Position numbers and translations under genes: made by a program. The notes below the pieces were generated by a model that was given only the letters and a program-made list of their open reading frames with translations, was not told where the DNA came from and did not search any database. A stretch of 64,000 nt of DNA from Onstottus_B arcticum (GTDB lineage Bacteria; Acidobacteriota; Blastocatellia; UBA7656), in assembly GCA_038040485.1 (NCBI GenBank), contig JBBPIE010000002.1, positions 248,001-312,000 on the forward strand, given 5' to 3'. Below are positions 35,396 through 45,555 of the stretch, one piece after another (positions within the stretch are counted from its first letter, which is position 1; each line of letters starts with the position of its first letter).

Positions 35396-37129
35396 TTATC
35401 TTTGCTTTTGCTTTGGCGCCGGAGAATTCGGAGTCTGCGAAACCGGTGCGCGCCATTCGCGGCAAGCTTCGGCAGCAGGCGCCTTGCCTTCAAGTAACGC
35501 CGAAGCCACGCACGCCCACGCCGGCGCAAGCTGCGAGCTGGCGGAGTTTGTTTCGTGATAATGGTCCGGCACGCCTTTGGATTTGCAGGGGTCCGGGGCT
35601 TCGCGAAACCCGCGAGCTGGGTCAGGCTGAGGCGCCAGAAAATCGTACCCCGGCACGATGTAGCCAAACTCATCAGGGCACAGCCCAAGCACAAACTTGT
35701 ATTTCCTTGTCATCCGATCACGCACGCTCGGCTCTCGTGGTCGCTTTGTGTCGGCGGCGGCGCAATCATCCCGTTTGTGTTTTGCAACTCCATAGAAAAG
35801 CTCCGGGAATAGCTCGCCCGGCACCGTCACGATCTGAGCATCGCCCAACGTGATCGAGTAAACGGTCGTCTCCAACTCGGGCTTATCGCCTTCTCGCGGC
35901 GGCGGCATCGTGTCGAGCACTCCCCTGGCCGCAAGAAACAAGTAGCCGGCGTTGTCCATCGGCGCTCGCAAGATTGCCTTCTTGATTTCGAGTCCCCGCG
36001 AAGCGCTCCACTCGCCGTGTTCCAACGCGTCAAACACAGCTTTGGCGACATCGCGACCGATCGCCTCGGTCCGCTCGAAGGTGTACTCCGGTCGATTGTT
36101 CTCCGGCTTCAGCGGAAAGTCCTTGCCGTCGAATCGCGAGCGGTCGCCCGGCTTGGTGTTTGAGTCGCCGATGATCTCAACCGCCCCAAGATCGCCACTG
36201 ATGTAGATGGCAGTGCCGCCGTATTTCTTTTCGACAGCTTCACGGACCGCGTGTGGGAAGTCCGAAGTGATCATCGTGTTTCGGCTTTCCATCGACTCGG
36301 GGTGGGTGTTCCAGTTGATAACGGTCGCGATCACCCGGCCGGGCGCGACGCTAGTGCCGGTGAAGAACTGCATCACCCGGAGCTCGTCGTCGTAGAAGGT
36401 TGGCGGCCGCCCGTGAGTGCGAGTCTGCATGCCGGCTATCGAGGGTGAGCTTTGAGGGTCGGTTCGCCCGAGCTTCATCGACGCGCGTACGGTTGAGGCC
36501 GCCGCCCTGTTGATCGCCTTTGCTATCTGCCGGTCGACGAATCGCAGATACCTGGGATACTTGCCGTCGCTCAACGTGTTGACGCCCCAGGCTCCGATAG
36601 TGTCGGGGGCTTCGTGATTGTGGGTGCTTGTGATCAGGACTTCGGCAATGCCGAGCTGCGGATCGATGAGCTTCTGGATTTCACCTGATCCGTAGTAGTT
36701 CGCCTTCGAGTAGTAGCCAATCAGGTCGATGGAGACGATCGCGATTCTTTTCTTCTCGTGCTCGATCACAATGGCTCGCGCCCAAAGGTCGTCATGCTTG
36801 CCGGCAGCCGGACGGTTCTTTCCAAAGCCCGCCAGATACACGCCGTCGTATTTGTCTTTGGAACTTTGGTCGATTCCGGAGTTGACGGGATCGTCCTCAA
36901 ACGGCTCGCCTGTGTCCCAGCGTCCGTTGTGATTGGAGTCGGTGAACTTCTCGCCCCACACGCCCGAGTCTGTCACGCCGCCGTCCCAATCAGGATTAGA
37001 TCCAAAAGGCGTGATGGCAACCGAGGCCACCCCCACCTTCAACCCCGGTCGAGCAGCGTTTGTGGCAGCCGCGCCGAGGCTCGCAGCCAGCAACGCTCCA
37101 GTCAGAACGAAGGTTGTTACTCTTGGCAT
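35396..37129 (-). CDS. Exported neutral/alkaline non-lysosomal ceramidase-like hydrolase
   Basis: A 577-residue protein with a signal peptide (VLTGALLAASLGAAA). KVGVASVAITPFG, HDDLWARAIVIE, SIDLIGYYSKANYYGSGE and ITSTHNHEAPDTIGAWGV, with paired histidines for zinc, match the neutral ceramidase N-terminal domain, and VINWNTHPESMESRNTMITSDFPHAVREAVEK is the core active-site block. The C-terminal ~60 residues are Cys/Pro-rich and lack the ceramidase C-domain, so the substrate may differ. The stop codon adjoins the DDAH start. Acts outside the cytoplasm. Confidence 0.8.
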   Translation of the reverse strand: MPRVTTFVLTGALLAASLGAAATNAARPGLKVGVASVAITPFGSNPDWDGGVTDSGVWGEKFTDSNHNGRWDTGEPFEDDPVNSGIDQSSKDKYDGVYLAGFGKNRPAAGKHDDLWARAIVIEHEKKRIAIVSIDLIGYYSKANYYGSGEIQKLIDPQLGIAEVLITSTHNHEAPDTIGAWGVNTLSDGKYPRYLRFVDRQIAKAINRAAASTVRASMKLGRTDPQSSPSIAGMQTRTHGRPPTFYDDELRVMQFFTGTSVAPGRVIATVINWNTHPESMESRNTMITSDFPHAVREAVEKKYGGTAIYISGDLGAVEIIGDSNTKPGDRSRFDGKDFPLKPENNRPEYTFERTEAIGRDVAKAVFDALEHGEWSASRGLEIKKAILRAPMDNAGYLFLAARGVLDTMPPPREGDKPELETTVYSITLGDAQIVTVPGELFPELFYGVAKHKRDDCAAADTKRPREPSVRDRMTRKYKFVLGLCPDEFGYIVPGYDFLAPQPDPARGFREAPDPCKSKGVPDHYHETNSASSQLAPAWACVASALLEGKAPAAEACREWRAPVSQTPNSPAPKQKQR

Positions 37130-37580
37130 TTTTCTCCGTAGTCGTTCAGGGTCGGATAGTAAAAACCCCGCACATCATAGCCGCAGGGCGCGACGCGCTC
37201 AAGCGCGAGCGCGTCCGGCCGTCCGCTAAAATTGCAAATGAGGTCACGCCGCGCCCGGGCCCGAGCGGGGCACCGGCGCTTCGCACAAAATGGCTTGACA
37301 AGGACTGGCGAAAAAAACAATTATTAGCGCGTTCGGGATCTTCCAAAGCTTTTAATTCATTTGTATTTCTCAATGGCGTTTTCATCTGCGGTTTTTCAGT
37401 GATTGAAAGGGGCAAACCTGGCCTCGGGTTTTCCCTTCCGTATTTGGCCTAATGCGCTTTGCTGATCTTTGGGCTGACATGGGTCTGTTGACACTCGCAA
37501 TTCAGGTGTCGCTCGAGCTTGAAGGATCAGCGCTAGACGAGGCTACCTTACCCGCTCACAGAATTGAAAGGAGAAGAAGT
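37130..37580 (+). promoter_or_regulatory. Long leader region of the TonB receptor gene
   Basis: About 450 bases with no gene. TTGACA (37295-37300) with a weak AATTAT 18 bases later (37319-37324) is a candidate promoter, leaving a leader of about 250 bases. An AAAGGAGAAG site directly precedes ATG 37581. The open frame from 37452 continues upstream of this start but has no signal peptide. Confidence 0.4.
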
Positions 37581-40500
37581 ATGCATACCAAGTTTAAGTG
37601 CTTGCTGCTTGCCGTCACCGTATTGACGTTAGCCGCAAGGATGAGCCTGCCAGTCCTGGCGCAGAATCCGACTGGTTCAATCCGAGGCACGGTAACGGAC
37701 CAGCAGAGCGCCGTTATTCAAAACGCCACTGTCACCCTCACCAACAAGGCGACGGGCGACTCTCGAACGCTAAGCACGGGCAACGACGGAATCTACGCAT
37801 TTGAGAACTTAGCGCCCGCGGACTACGAAGTAAGAATCGAGGCTCCAGGCTTCGCAACGACGGTGATCGCAGCAACCGTGCTGGTTGGCAACGCGACTTC
37901 GGGCGATGCCCAGCTTCGTGCCGGGGCAAAGGGCGAAGTCGTGGACGTGGTTGCGGAGGCCTCGATCATCGATAAGCAGAACTTCAAGATCGACGGCGTT
38001 ATCAACCGCGCGAAGATCGACGCCTTGCCGCTCAATGGACGCAACTTCCTGCAGCTTGCGGTGCTTGAGCCGGGAGTTGCCGTCAATACCGGCAACGTCG
38101 GTAATGCCAACGTTCTGTTCAGCGTCTCGATAGGCGGCGGATCTTCCGCGCTTACGCGATTGACGGTGGACGGCGGTAGCATACTCGACCCGGTAACGGG
38201 CAACGCGGGCCAGAATTTCTCAACCGAGACGATTCAAGAATTCCAGATTTCAACGTTTAACTTCGATCTCTCGACCGGCGTTACCTCGATGGGGGCGATC
38301 AACATTGTCTCGCGGACCGGGACCAACGAGTTCCACGGAAACACGTTCCTGTACTTCCGCGACCACACCATTTCTGCACTTCCCACGTTTTTCCGTCCGA
38401 ATGGAACCTTCGACCCATTCTTCCGCAGGTACCAGTGGGGAGGAGCGATCGGCGGGCCGATAAAGAAAGACAAAGCGTGGTTCTTCTCGAATGTTGAACG
38501 GCTCGACCAGACTGCCGCGATTGGCTCGTTTATAAGCGGGAGCGGGTTGGGTGCACTATTCGGCCCGGCGTTCGCCCAGACGTTCAACACCACGTTCAGC
38601 AGTCCATACAAACAATGGTTGTTTAATGTGCGAGGCGACGTAAAGATCAACGACAAGAACAACCTGTTCTCGCGCTTTAGCTACGACAACAACCACGCGT
38701 TTGCGCCCACCGGCACAAACGATTTGCCGTCGGCCTGGCGGAATAACAAGAATCGCGATCCGAACTTGCAGGTCGGAAACACAACAATACTGTCGCCGAA
38801 CCTGATCAACGATGCGCGCTTCAACTATCAGCGAATAACCAACGAAAGCGATCCTCCGTCGGCGGCCGACTGCCCGGATTCCAATCCGGCCTGCATCGGG
38901 CGCGGAGGTCATGCCATCAACATAGTGAGCACCAACTTCCTCATTGGAAACAACAGCGCCGCGCCGCAGAGCCGGTACCTTGACCGGTATCAGATCACCG
39001 ACAACATCACTTGGGTCAAGGGTTCCCATCGCTGGCGTACTGGCGGTGAGTGGGAGCACAACTACGGTCACGGGACGTTTGGGTTCGCTCAACCCAGTGT
39101 TCTCTTCCTGCACAACCCCGTCGACGTGACGTCGACGAACGCTGCAGTTAATGCGTTTCTTCCCGCGGCCGTAAGACCGGCGTTCTTAATTCCGCTGCCG
39201 GCCTCCTTCACAACCGGCAACATAACTCTGGCGGATATCCTTAAGCTTCCGATCGCAGCGGGCGTGGTGGGCTTTGGCAATATCAACCAGCCGCAGCCGT
39301 TCAATGAAGAGATCGCTCGGCAAAGCAACCGCTACCGAGGTTATTTCCAGGACTCGTGGCAGATTAAGCCGGGCTTCACCTTCAGCTATGGAGTGTCATA
39401 CACCTACGAGACCAACCTGCAGAATCACGACCTCCCCAAACCAAAGATCCTTCTGCCACTCCTTGGCACCACCGACAAGCCCAAAACAGACACTAACAAC
39501 TGGGGCCCTTCTGTCGGCTTTGCGTGGGACGTCGCCAACAAAGGAAAGACGATTATTCGCGGCGGAGCGGGTATCTACTATGACACGGTACTGTTCTTTA
39601 ACCGGCTCGGTGAGCGTGCGCTTGTTGGGCCGGCCGGAAACGGGAGGGTGCTGATACCCAGCGCGTTCTTCCAGAACAACATCGTTTACCCATTCGCAGG
39701 AAATCCTGCCTTTGGCGCGTTGGGGGCGATCAACCCGCAGGTCGGAACGCCCATCGACTTCCGGGTCATACCAACCCACTTCACCGGACAAAACTTCGTA
39801 GACCTGGCCCAGTGCAGTCCAACCAACAGCATTGGCGACTGCCAAATCAGCGGCCTTTCAGCAGTGCTTGCAGCCGCCGGCGCTCAAGGCTTGACCGGCA
39901 TCGATGTGTTCAAGTCGACTCCACCGTCCGCGGCGTTGTCGCTGCTCGATCCGCATTTGCAGATTCCTTACACCCAGCAGATGACTATTGGGTTGCAACG
40001 CCAGTTGCCGGGCAATATGTCGGTGGCGGCGGACTTCGTGCTTCGCCAGCGCCGGCACGCTCTTAGCTCTGGCAGCGGCGCTTCCCTGTTCCTGCAAGAC
40101 TTGAACTTGTTCAATCGAAGCGCAGCGCGCGGAGGCCCGGTCATTCGCAAGTGTGTCGGCGCCGAAGCCATCAGCCTTACGGCGCAGTGCTCAAACGGAG
40201 CGATTGCGGTTCTTCAAAGCAGCGGGCGCGAAGCTTACAAGGCGCTGTTGATGAAGTTGGATAAGCGGTTCTCAAACCGAGTCCAGTTCACCGTATCGTA
40301 CGCCTATTCGCATCTGGATGGGTTCTACGTGAACGAGGACCAGACGGACTGGTTTGGAAACCCTGGACCGCTGGATAGCGATGTGCATAACCGGCTTAGT
40401 TTCAGCGGTGTCTTCCAACTGCCGTGGAACTTCCAGGCCTCGATTATCGCCATCTATGCCAGCCGCCCGCCGTTTAATGCTCGGCTCGGGAGCACCCGGG

Positions 40501-40958
40501 ACATCAACGGCGACGGAACCTTCGGCGATACGCTTCCGGGGCTGAAAATTGGCACGGTTGGCCGCGAAGTTAGCAGAGAGGATTTGTTGCTGCTGGTCAA
40601 CCAGTTCAATGTGAACTATGTGGGCCCGACTTCAACCCTTTCAAGTACTTGTGCAAACGGGTTAAAGGGCTGTGATGGACAGGGTGCAACGATCACGGCG
40701 GTTACGCTGCCAACGAAGTTCGAGTTTGGCGACGACTTCTGGTCGCAAGATATCCGGTTGACGAAAGCGTTCAAAATCCATGAGCGCTTTCAGATACAGG
40801 CCTTCCTGGAGGTGTTCAACGTACTCAACATCTCGAACCTGGCGGGCTACAGCTCGACTATCGGCAGCAGTTTCGGCCAGCCAACAGCTAGAGTTGGTCA
40901 GGCATTTGGTACGGGAGGCCCGAGAGCGTATCAGTTTGGCGGCCGCTTCTCGTTCTAA
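37581..40958 (+). CDS. TonB-dependent receptor, Oar-like, with carboxypeptidase-regulatory domain
   Basis: A 1125-residue outer-membrane protein. AAAGGAGAAGAAG precedes ATG 37581 and a signal peptide follows (LLLAVTVLTLAAR...LAQ). Residues ~30-110 are the carboxypeptidase-regulatory-like fold (NPTGSIRGTVTDQQSAVIQ). The plug domain follows (ALPLNGRNFLQLAVLEPGV, ~145-260), then a 22-strand-type barrel with many aromatic turns and a final FGGRFSF, the BAM recognition Phe. It probably takes up a large ligand, such as a peptide or glycan. A 14-base-pair hairpin right after the stop may terminate it. Confidence 0.92.
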   Translation: MHTKFKCLLLAVTVLTLAARMSLPVLAQNPTGSIRGTVTDQQSAVIQNATVTLTNKATGDSRTLSTGNDGIYAFENLAPADYEVRIEAPGFATTVIAATVLVGNATSGDAQLRAGAKGEVVDVVAEASIIDKQNFKIDGVINRAKIDALPLNGRNFLQLAVLEPGVAVNTGNVGNANVLFSVSIGGGSSALTRLTVDGGSILDPVTGNAGQNFSTETIQEFQISTFNFDLSTGVTSMGAINIVSRTGTNEFHGNTFLYFRDHTISALPTFFRPNGTFDPFFRRYQWGGAIGGPIKKDKAWFFSNVERLDQTAAIGSFISGSGLGALFGPAFAQTFNTTFSSPYKQWLFNVRGDVKINDKNNLFSRFSYDNNHAFAPTGTNDLPSAWRNNKNRDPNLQVGNTTILSPNLINDARFNYQRITNESDPPSAADCPDSNPACIGRGGHAINIVSTNFLIGNNSAAPQSRYLDRYQITDNITWVKGSHRWRTGGEWEHNYGHGTFGFAQPSVLFLHNPVDVTSTNAAVNAFLPAAVRPAFLIPLPASFTTGNITLADILKLPIAAGVVGFGNINQPQPFNEEIARQSNRYRGYFQDSWQIKPGFTFSYGVSYTYETNLQNHDLPKPKILLPLLGTTDKPKTDTNNWGPSVGFAWDVANKGKTIIRGGAGIYYDTVLFFNRLGERALVGPAGNGRVLIPSAFFQNNIVYPFAGNPAFGALGAINPQVGTPIDFRVIPTHFTGQNFVDLAQCSPTNSIGDCQISGLSAVLAAAGAQGLTGIDVFKSTPPSAALSLLDPHLQIPYTQQMTIGLQRQLPGNMSVAADFVLRQRRHALSSGSGASLFLQDLNLFNRSAARGGPVIRKCVGAEAISLTAQCSNGAIAVLQSSGREAYKALLMKLDKRFSNRVQFTVSYAYSHLDGFYVNEDQTDWFGNPGPLDSDVHNRLSFSGVFQLPWNFQASIIAIYASRPPFNARLGSTRDINGDGTFGDTLPGLKIGTVGREVSREDLLLLVNQFNVNYVGPTSTLSSTCANGLKGCDGQGATITAVTLPTKFEFGDDFWSQDIRLTKAFKIHERFQIQAFLEVFNVLNISNLAGYSSTIGSSFGQPTARVGQAFGTGGPRAYQFGGRFSF

Positions 40959-40971
40959 GAACAACAATACG

Positions 40972-41081
40972 AGTGACGAGTGACGGCTCGTCACTCGTCA
41001 CTTCAAAGAACCGATGACGAGTGCTGAGTGGCAAGTGGCAAGCGAGAATCAATCGCCACTTGTCATTAAGCACTCGTCATT
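40972..41081. repeat. Two palindromes after the TonB receptor gene
   Basis: The first is a perfect 14-base-pair hairpin with a three-base loop (40972-41002). The second has arms 41013-41039 and 41055-41081, matching at about 22 of 27 bases and built from GACGAGTG repeats, the same core as the first. Candidate transcription terminator, though there is no T run. Confidence 0.65.
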
Positions 41082-41235
41082 GTTTTTCCCGGACCAGCGA
41101 TCGACGGCTGGCAGATTGCGCCAATGAGCCACCTGTTCGGCTCCTGCCAGATTCGCGCGACGTGCGGGGCTTTCTGAATTCAAACCGGGCGCACCAGCTC
41201 CCTACCGCGCGTTGAACCCCAGGAGGATCACTACG

Positions 41236-42942
41236 ATGCCAACCTTGCGGCCAGTCCCTGTAGGATCGAGAACCGATTCGGTTTTTCATCGAATCTCGGC
41301 GGCGTTGCACCTTCGCATTCTCATATCAGTTGCCTTAGTGGGGCTGGTCTCGCTCGCCGCGGTGATCAACGCGCAGCAACCTGCTCCGGCAAGATCGAAC
41401 AAACTAGACCAGATGGTCGCCATGCGCGACGGCGTCAAGCTCGCGACTACCGTCTACCTTCCCGAAGGCGACGGACCCTGGCCCGTGATTCTCACCCGAA
41501 CACCCTACGGCAAGAGCACTCAAGCTATCGGCAACGAAAAATGGACTGCGCGAGGCTTCGCGCTCGCGGTGCAGGACTGCCGCGGGACGTTTCAGAGTGA
41601 AGGCGAGTACCGTCCATTCATGACCGATCATCTAGACGGCTTTGACACCGTCGAATGGGCCGCCAAACAAAAATGGTCCAACGGCAAAGTCGGCATGTTC
41701 GGAGCGTCGGCCATGGGCATCACCTCGAATCTCGCCGCGATGATGAACCCGCCACACCTCGTCGCGACGTTTGTTATGGTCGCCCGCTCGAGCATCTATT
41801 ATCAGTCGGCCTTCATGGGCGGCGTCTTTCGAAAGGAACTCAACGAGCCTTGGCTCAAGCGACAAAAGGCGGAATGGGTAATAGCCGAAACCTTGAACCA
41901 CAGCGTCTACGACGGCTTCTTCGACATCGCAGAGATGCCCAAACATTGGCAGAAGATCCAGGTGCCGGTTTATAACTACGGCGGCTGGTACGACATCTTC
42001 GCGCAAGGCAATATCGACAATTTCGCGGGGCTTCAATCGCAGGGCGGAGGCCGGGCTGCCGGAAATCAGAAACTGATCATGGGTCCATGGGCTCACGGCA
42101 AGGTTGAAGAAGTCACCTATCCGGCTAACTCAACGGTGAACGCCGCAGACGAGGCGCTGCGATGGTTCGACTACTGGCTAAACGGCAAGGACAACGGGAT
42201 CATGGATGAGCCGCCGGTTCGCTACTACGTGATGGGCGACGTGACTGACCCGAAGGCGCCCGGCAACGAATGGCGTACCGCGATCTCGTGGCCAGTGACC
42301 TCCAAGCCCACATCCTATTTCCTGAACGCGGGCGGTTCGCTAACTGAAAGGCTTCCAGAGCAGGTCGAAAGCGCGGACACTTACAAGTACGATCCGAAGA
42401 ACCCGGTGCCGACAATCGGCGGCGCGAACCTCAGCATAAAGAAAGGCCCAATGGATCAGCGCGCCGCGGGCGATCGAAAAGACATTTTGAAGTATGTGAC
42501 GCCGGTGCTTGCTTCGCCTGTCGAGATCACCGGCCGAATCACCGTCGAGTTGTGGGCTGAGAGCGACTGCCCGGACACGGATTGGATGGCCAAGCTCGTT
42601 GACGTCTATCCGGACGGCACGGAGCGGTTGGTGCTGGACTCGGCTCTCAGGGCCCGTTTCAGGGAGGGATTTGATCGCGAGGTGTTAATGAAGAAGGGCG
42701 AGGTCTACAAGTTCACGCTCGATTTGTGGTCTACGAGTTTGATCTTCAACAAAGGCCACCGCATCGCGATTCACGTGACCAGCTCAAACGACCCGCGCTA
42801 CGATCCAAACCCAAACACGGGCAAGAAGATGAGGGCGGATGATGAGACGAGAGTAGCTACGAACGCAATCCATCACGATAAGCATCACCCGTCGCGCGTG
42901 TTGCTGCCAGTTGTGCCTTCATACAACGGCAAAAGGCCGTAG
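41236..42942 (+). CDS. CocE/NonD-family exported hydrolase
   Basis: A 568-residue protein. AGGAGG is placed nine bases before ATG 41236; TTG 41212 is a poorer start. A signal anchor at ~30-50 (LRILISVALVGLVSLAAVIN) leads to a mature start after Ala-Gln. The S15-like alpha/beta hydrolase domain has RDGVKLATTVYLPEG, YGKSTQ, and nucleophile VGMFGASAMGI with Ser in G-x-S-x-M-G. Asp and His partners lie around residues 280-320 (WYDIFAQGN, then MGPWAHGK). A C-terminal jelly-roll (~430-560, VELWAESDCPDTDWMAKLVD) completes the family. The family includes cocaine esterase and Xaa-Pro acylaminopeptidases, so the substrate is open. Confidence 0.87.
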   Translation: MPTLRPVPVGSRTDSVFHRISAALHLRILISVALVGLVSLAAVINAQQPAPARSNKLDQMVAMRDGVKLATTVYLPEGDGPWPVILTRTPYGKSTQAIGNEKWTARGFALAVQDCRGTFQSEGEYRPFMTDHLDGFDTVEWAAKQKWSNGKVGMFGASAMGITSNLAAMMNPPHLVATFVMVARSSIYYQSAFMGGVFRKELNEPWLKRQKAEWVIAETLNHSVYDGFFDIAEMPKHWQKIQVPVYNYGGWYDIFAQGNIDNFAGLQSQGGGRAAGNQKLIMGPWAHGKVEEVTYPANSTVNAADEALRWFDYWLNGKDNGIMDEPPVRYYVMGDVTDPKAPGNEWRTAISWPVTSKPTSYFLNAGGSLTERLPEQVESADTYKYDPKNPVPTIGGANLSIKKGPMDQRAAGDRKDILKYVTPVLASPVEITGRITVELWAESDCPDTDWMAKLVDVYPDGTERLVLDSALRARFREGFDREVLMKKGEVYKFTLDLWSTSLIFNKGHRIAIHVTSSNDPRYDPNPNTGKKMRADDETRVATNAIHHDKHHPSRVLLPVVPSYNGKRP

Positions 42943-42969
42943 CTGTTTCATTCGCAAAACAAGGCAGGT

Positions 42970-43062
<93 letters not shown>

Positions 43063-43184
43063 TCTGCGATTCGCGGAGTTGATTGGCTATGGCGTGAACA
43101 AGGTCGACGAGTGCCAGGGCCGGCTTTTTAAGGCTTGCCTGCTTTCGCTCGTTTATCAATGCTCGGCTGGGAAAGGAGAATGAA

Positions 43185-43931
43185 ATGGCAACAGCTTTGA
43201 AAGGCAGCGTCGGAGCGGGAGGCAAGAACGATCCGGACGACGTGTTCGCATTGAAGAGCCGGTTGATAGCCCTGGGTTTTGACTTCATGACGCTCAACCG
43301 GGTAATGGACCCTGGCACGATTCAGGCAATCAAGCTCTTCCAGACGATCAAGAGCGGGAAAAACACAATCTCGGGTGATGGGTTAGTAGACCCCGGCCAG
43401 GACACTCACAAGTGGTTGGACGCTGCTAACGCGCCGCGTTGGCAGATGATGCCGCAAGGAACACCGGCCGAGGGGTTCTTCAACGTCGAGCTAACGGAAC
43501 TGGGCGATCACCACGATTTTGGAACAAGCTGGATGGCGCAGACCACAAGGGAGGTTGGGGCAACTTACTTGCGCGACTACTTGAGCTCGCACCCAAGTGC
43601 TGCGCTGCTGACGATCAACGATGTCAGTCTTCCCAGGGGAGGCAACACTCCCGACCACGCGGGCCACGAGGCCGGTCTTGCCTGCGATTGCAGACTTCCG
43701 TTGAATGACGGAACCACCCCGCCGGGAACGACTTTTCACAGCGCAAAATACGATCGCGCGGCGACCAGGGCGATGCTGATCGCATTGCGGAGCCATCCAC
43801 TATTTAGCAAAGCCTTCTTTAATGATCCCGAGCTGATGGCGGAAGGTCTATGCGGGCACGCGGCTCAACATGACAACCATATCCATTTTGAGATCATGCC
43901 GCCCATAAGACAGGATTCAGCGGGCGTTTGA
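43185..43931 (+). CDS. Peptidoglycan-binding domain plus MepA-like (LAS-type) metallopeptidase
   Basis: A 248-residue protein with AAAGGAG before ATG 43185. Residues ~8-75 look like a peptidoglycan-binding repeat (DVFALKSRLIALGFDFMTLN, then IQAIKLFQTIKSG). Residues ~90-248 have the metal sites of the MepA/LAS fold: NDVSLPRGGNTPDHAGHEAG with a His-x3-His pattern and a downstream Asp-Cys-Asp, and HDNHIHFEI with the closing His-x-His. No signal peptide or membrane segment is seen, odd for a wall hydrolase; it may be released by lysis, used in a phage-tail-like or contractile system, or cytoplasmic. The next gene starts 31 bases after the stop. Confidence 0.75.
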   Translation: MATALKGSVGAGGKNDPDDVFALKSRLIALGFDFMTLNRVMDPGTIQAIKLFQTIKSGKNTISGDGLVDPGQDTHKWLDAANAPRWQMMPQGTPAEGFFNVELTELGDHHDFGTSWMAQTTREVGATYLRDYLSSHPSAALLTINDVSLPRGGNTPDHAGHEAGLACDCRLPLNDGTTPPGTTFHSAKYDRAATRAMLIALRSHPLFSKAFFNDPELMAEGLCGHAAQHDNHIHFEIMPPIRQDSAGV

Positions 43932-43962
43932 TGTGAGATGCGCGTCGCGTGGAGTCTTGAGG

Positions 43963-45552
43963 ATGCTTGGAATCGGCGATCAAATTCCTAAACTCGCTCT
44001 CTCCGGGTTGAGTGGAACGAGTCACGAACTCACTAACCACGCTGACAAGCCGACGCTGCTGGTCTTCTTTGAGACCGACTGTCCGACTTGCCGTTTGACC
44101 ATCCCCTACCTGAATCGCCTCGCAAGAGAAGCGGGACACGCGAGCATAATCGGCATCTCGCAGGACAGCGAAGCTGCGACGCGCGAGCTCATCGAACAAC
44201 TGCCCATCGAGTTTCCAGTCGTGCTCGATCGCGACTTGAGCGTTTCACGCGCCTACGATCCGGTTGCGGTGCCGACGCTTTTCCTGATCGGCGACAACGG
44301 CAGGGTGCTCGCGACTGAAATCGGGTTCGACAAAACTTCCCTGAACGCGATGGGTCGAGTCATCGCAGAGTCCCGGGGGCTTGAATCGTTCGAGGTCGCA
44401 CCCGCGTTTGACGGCGCGCCGCAATCAAAACCCGGTTGCACGTCGCGGCATCTCGAGCCGGCAACTGAAGGCGAGCTTGCGCCAGTCGCAAGCGCGTACG
44501 CAACTCACGGCTCGCGAGCTTCGCGAATAACGCTCGAAGACTCGATCGATCCGTTCGAGTACTGCGCGTCGTTTGGCGATCCGCTGCCCGTGGTTCCGCC
44601 GACAATCGAGCGAGTCGAGCGAATGCTCGCGGCAACAGCGTTGGCGCCGGATGAAGTCGTCGCGATGATCCCGCCGAACTACGGCGCGGCTACCGTCGAG
44701 AAGATCGCAGCAAATGCGGTGATGGCCGGCTGCGAGCCCGCGATGATGCGGGTGCTGGTTCCGCTCATCCGAGCGGTTTGCGATGAGCGGTTCAACATTC
44801 ACGGCGTGCAAGCTACAACTCATTTCGCAGCGCCGCTGGTGATCGTGAACGGACCGATCAGACGCGAGCTGGGCTTTGCGTCGGCGGGCAACGTCTTCAG
44901 CAACGTCGCGCGGGCTAACAGCACGCTTGGCCGGGCTCTTCAGTTGATACTGACGAATCTTGGCGGCGCGCGTCCGGGCGAGATCGACATGTCCACGCTT
45001 GGCAACCCGGGGAAGTTTGCGTACTGCATCGCTGAGAACGAAGAAGCCAGTCCGTGGGATCCGCTGCACGTCGAGATGGGATTCAAACCGGATCAAAGTA
45101 CCGTGACTCTTTTCGCAGCCGAGCCGCCGCGCGGTGTGAGCGAGCACAACGCTCGGGATGCTCGCGGCGTGTTGACCGCCATCAGCAGAGTGCTCGCCAC
45201 GTCGTGGACGTACCGGCTCTGCGCGGGAATTGAGGCGATCGTAGTTCTCTGCCCTGAGCACGTGGACACCATCTCGCGCGACGGCTTAACCAAACAGCAA
45301 GCTCGCGATTACTTGTTCAGGAACACGGGCATTCCGGTCAAACACTTTGAGGACGGCGAAGGCGAGGGAACTCAGTATGTGCGGCTGTACAGGCGAGAAG
45401 TGATTGCGGGAGAGCCGTGCTATTTGAAGTTTCAGGATCCAGCGGCTATCAAAATCGTCGTGGCCGGCGGCGCGGCTGGCAAGTTCTCGGCCGTGATCAG
45501 CAGTTGGGCTGCCGGGCCACGAGGCAGCCAGATGGTCACGTATCCTTTGTAG
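43963..45552 (+). CDS. Redoxin domain fused to UGSC-associated conserved domain
   Basis: A 529-residue fusion. GGAG is eight bases upstream of ATG 43963; a GTG start at 43933 is less good. Residues ~1-150 are a thioredoxin/AhpC-like redoxin, with FFETDCPTCRLTIPYL (CXXC at Cys40 and Cys43), VVLDRDLSVSRAYDP and PTLFLIGDNGRVLA. No signal peptide, so it is cytoplasmic. Residues ~185-529 are a separate conserved domain (DPFEYCASFGDPLPVVPPT, then YGAATVEKIAANAVMAGCEP and GNPGKFAYCIAENEE). This domain I recall from genomic partners of UGSC proteins. The UGSC selenoprotein follows, so the redoxin is the natural electron donor. The reaction is unknown. Confidence 0.75.
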   Translation: MLGIGDQIPKLALSGLSGTSHELTNHADKPTLLVFFETDCPTCRLTIPYLNRLAREAGHASIIGISQDSEAATRELIEQLPIEFPVVLDRDLSVSRAYDPVAVPTLFLIGDNGRVLATEIGFDKTSLNAMGRVIAESRGLESFEVAPAFDGAPQSKPGCTSRHLEPATEGELAPVASAYATHGSRASRITLEDSIDPFEYCASFGDPLPVVPPTIERVERMLAATALAPDEVVAMIPPNYGAATVEKIAANAVMAGCEPAMMRVLVPLIRAVCDERFNIHGVQATTHFAAPLVIVNGPIRRELGFASAGNVFSNVARANSTLGRALQLILTNLGGARPGEIDMSTLGNPGKFAYCIAENEEASPWDPLHVEMGFKPDQSTVTLFAAEPPRGVSEHNARDARGVLTAISRVLATSWTYRLCAGIEAIVVLCPEHVDTISRDGLTKQQARDYLFRNTGIPVKHFEDGEGEGTQYVRLYRREVIAGEPCYLKFQDPAAIKIVVAGGAAGKFSAVISSWAAGPRGSQMVTYPL

Positions 45553-45555
45553 CAC

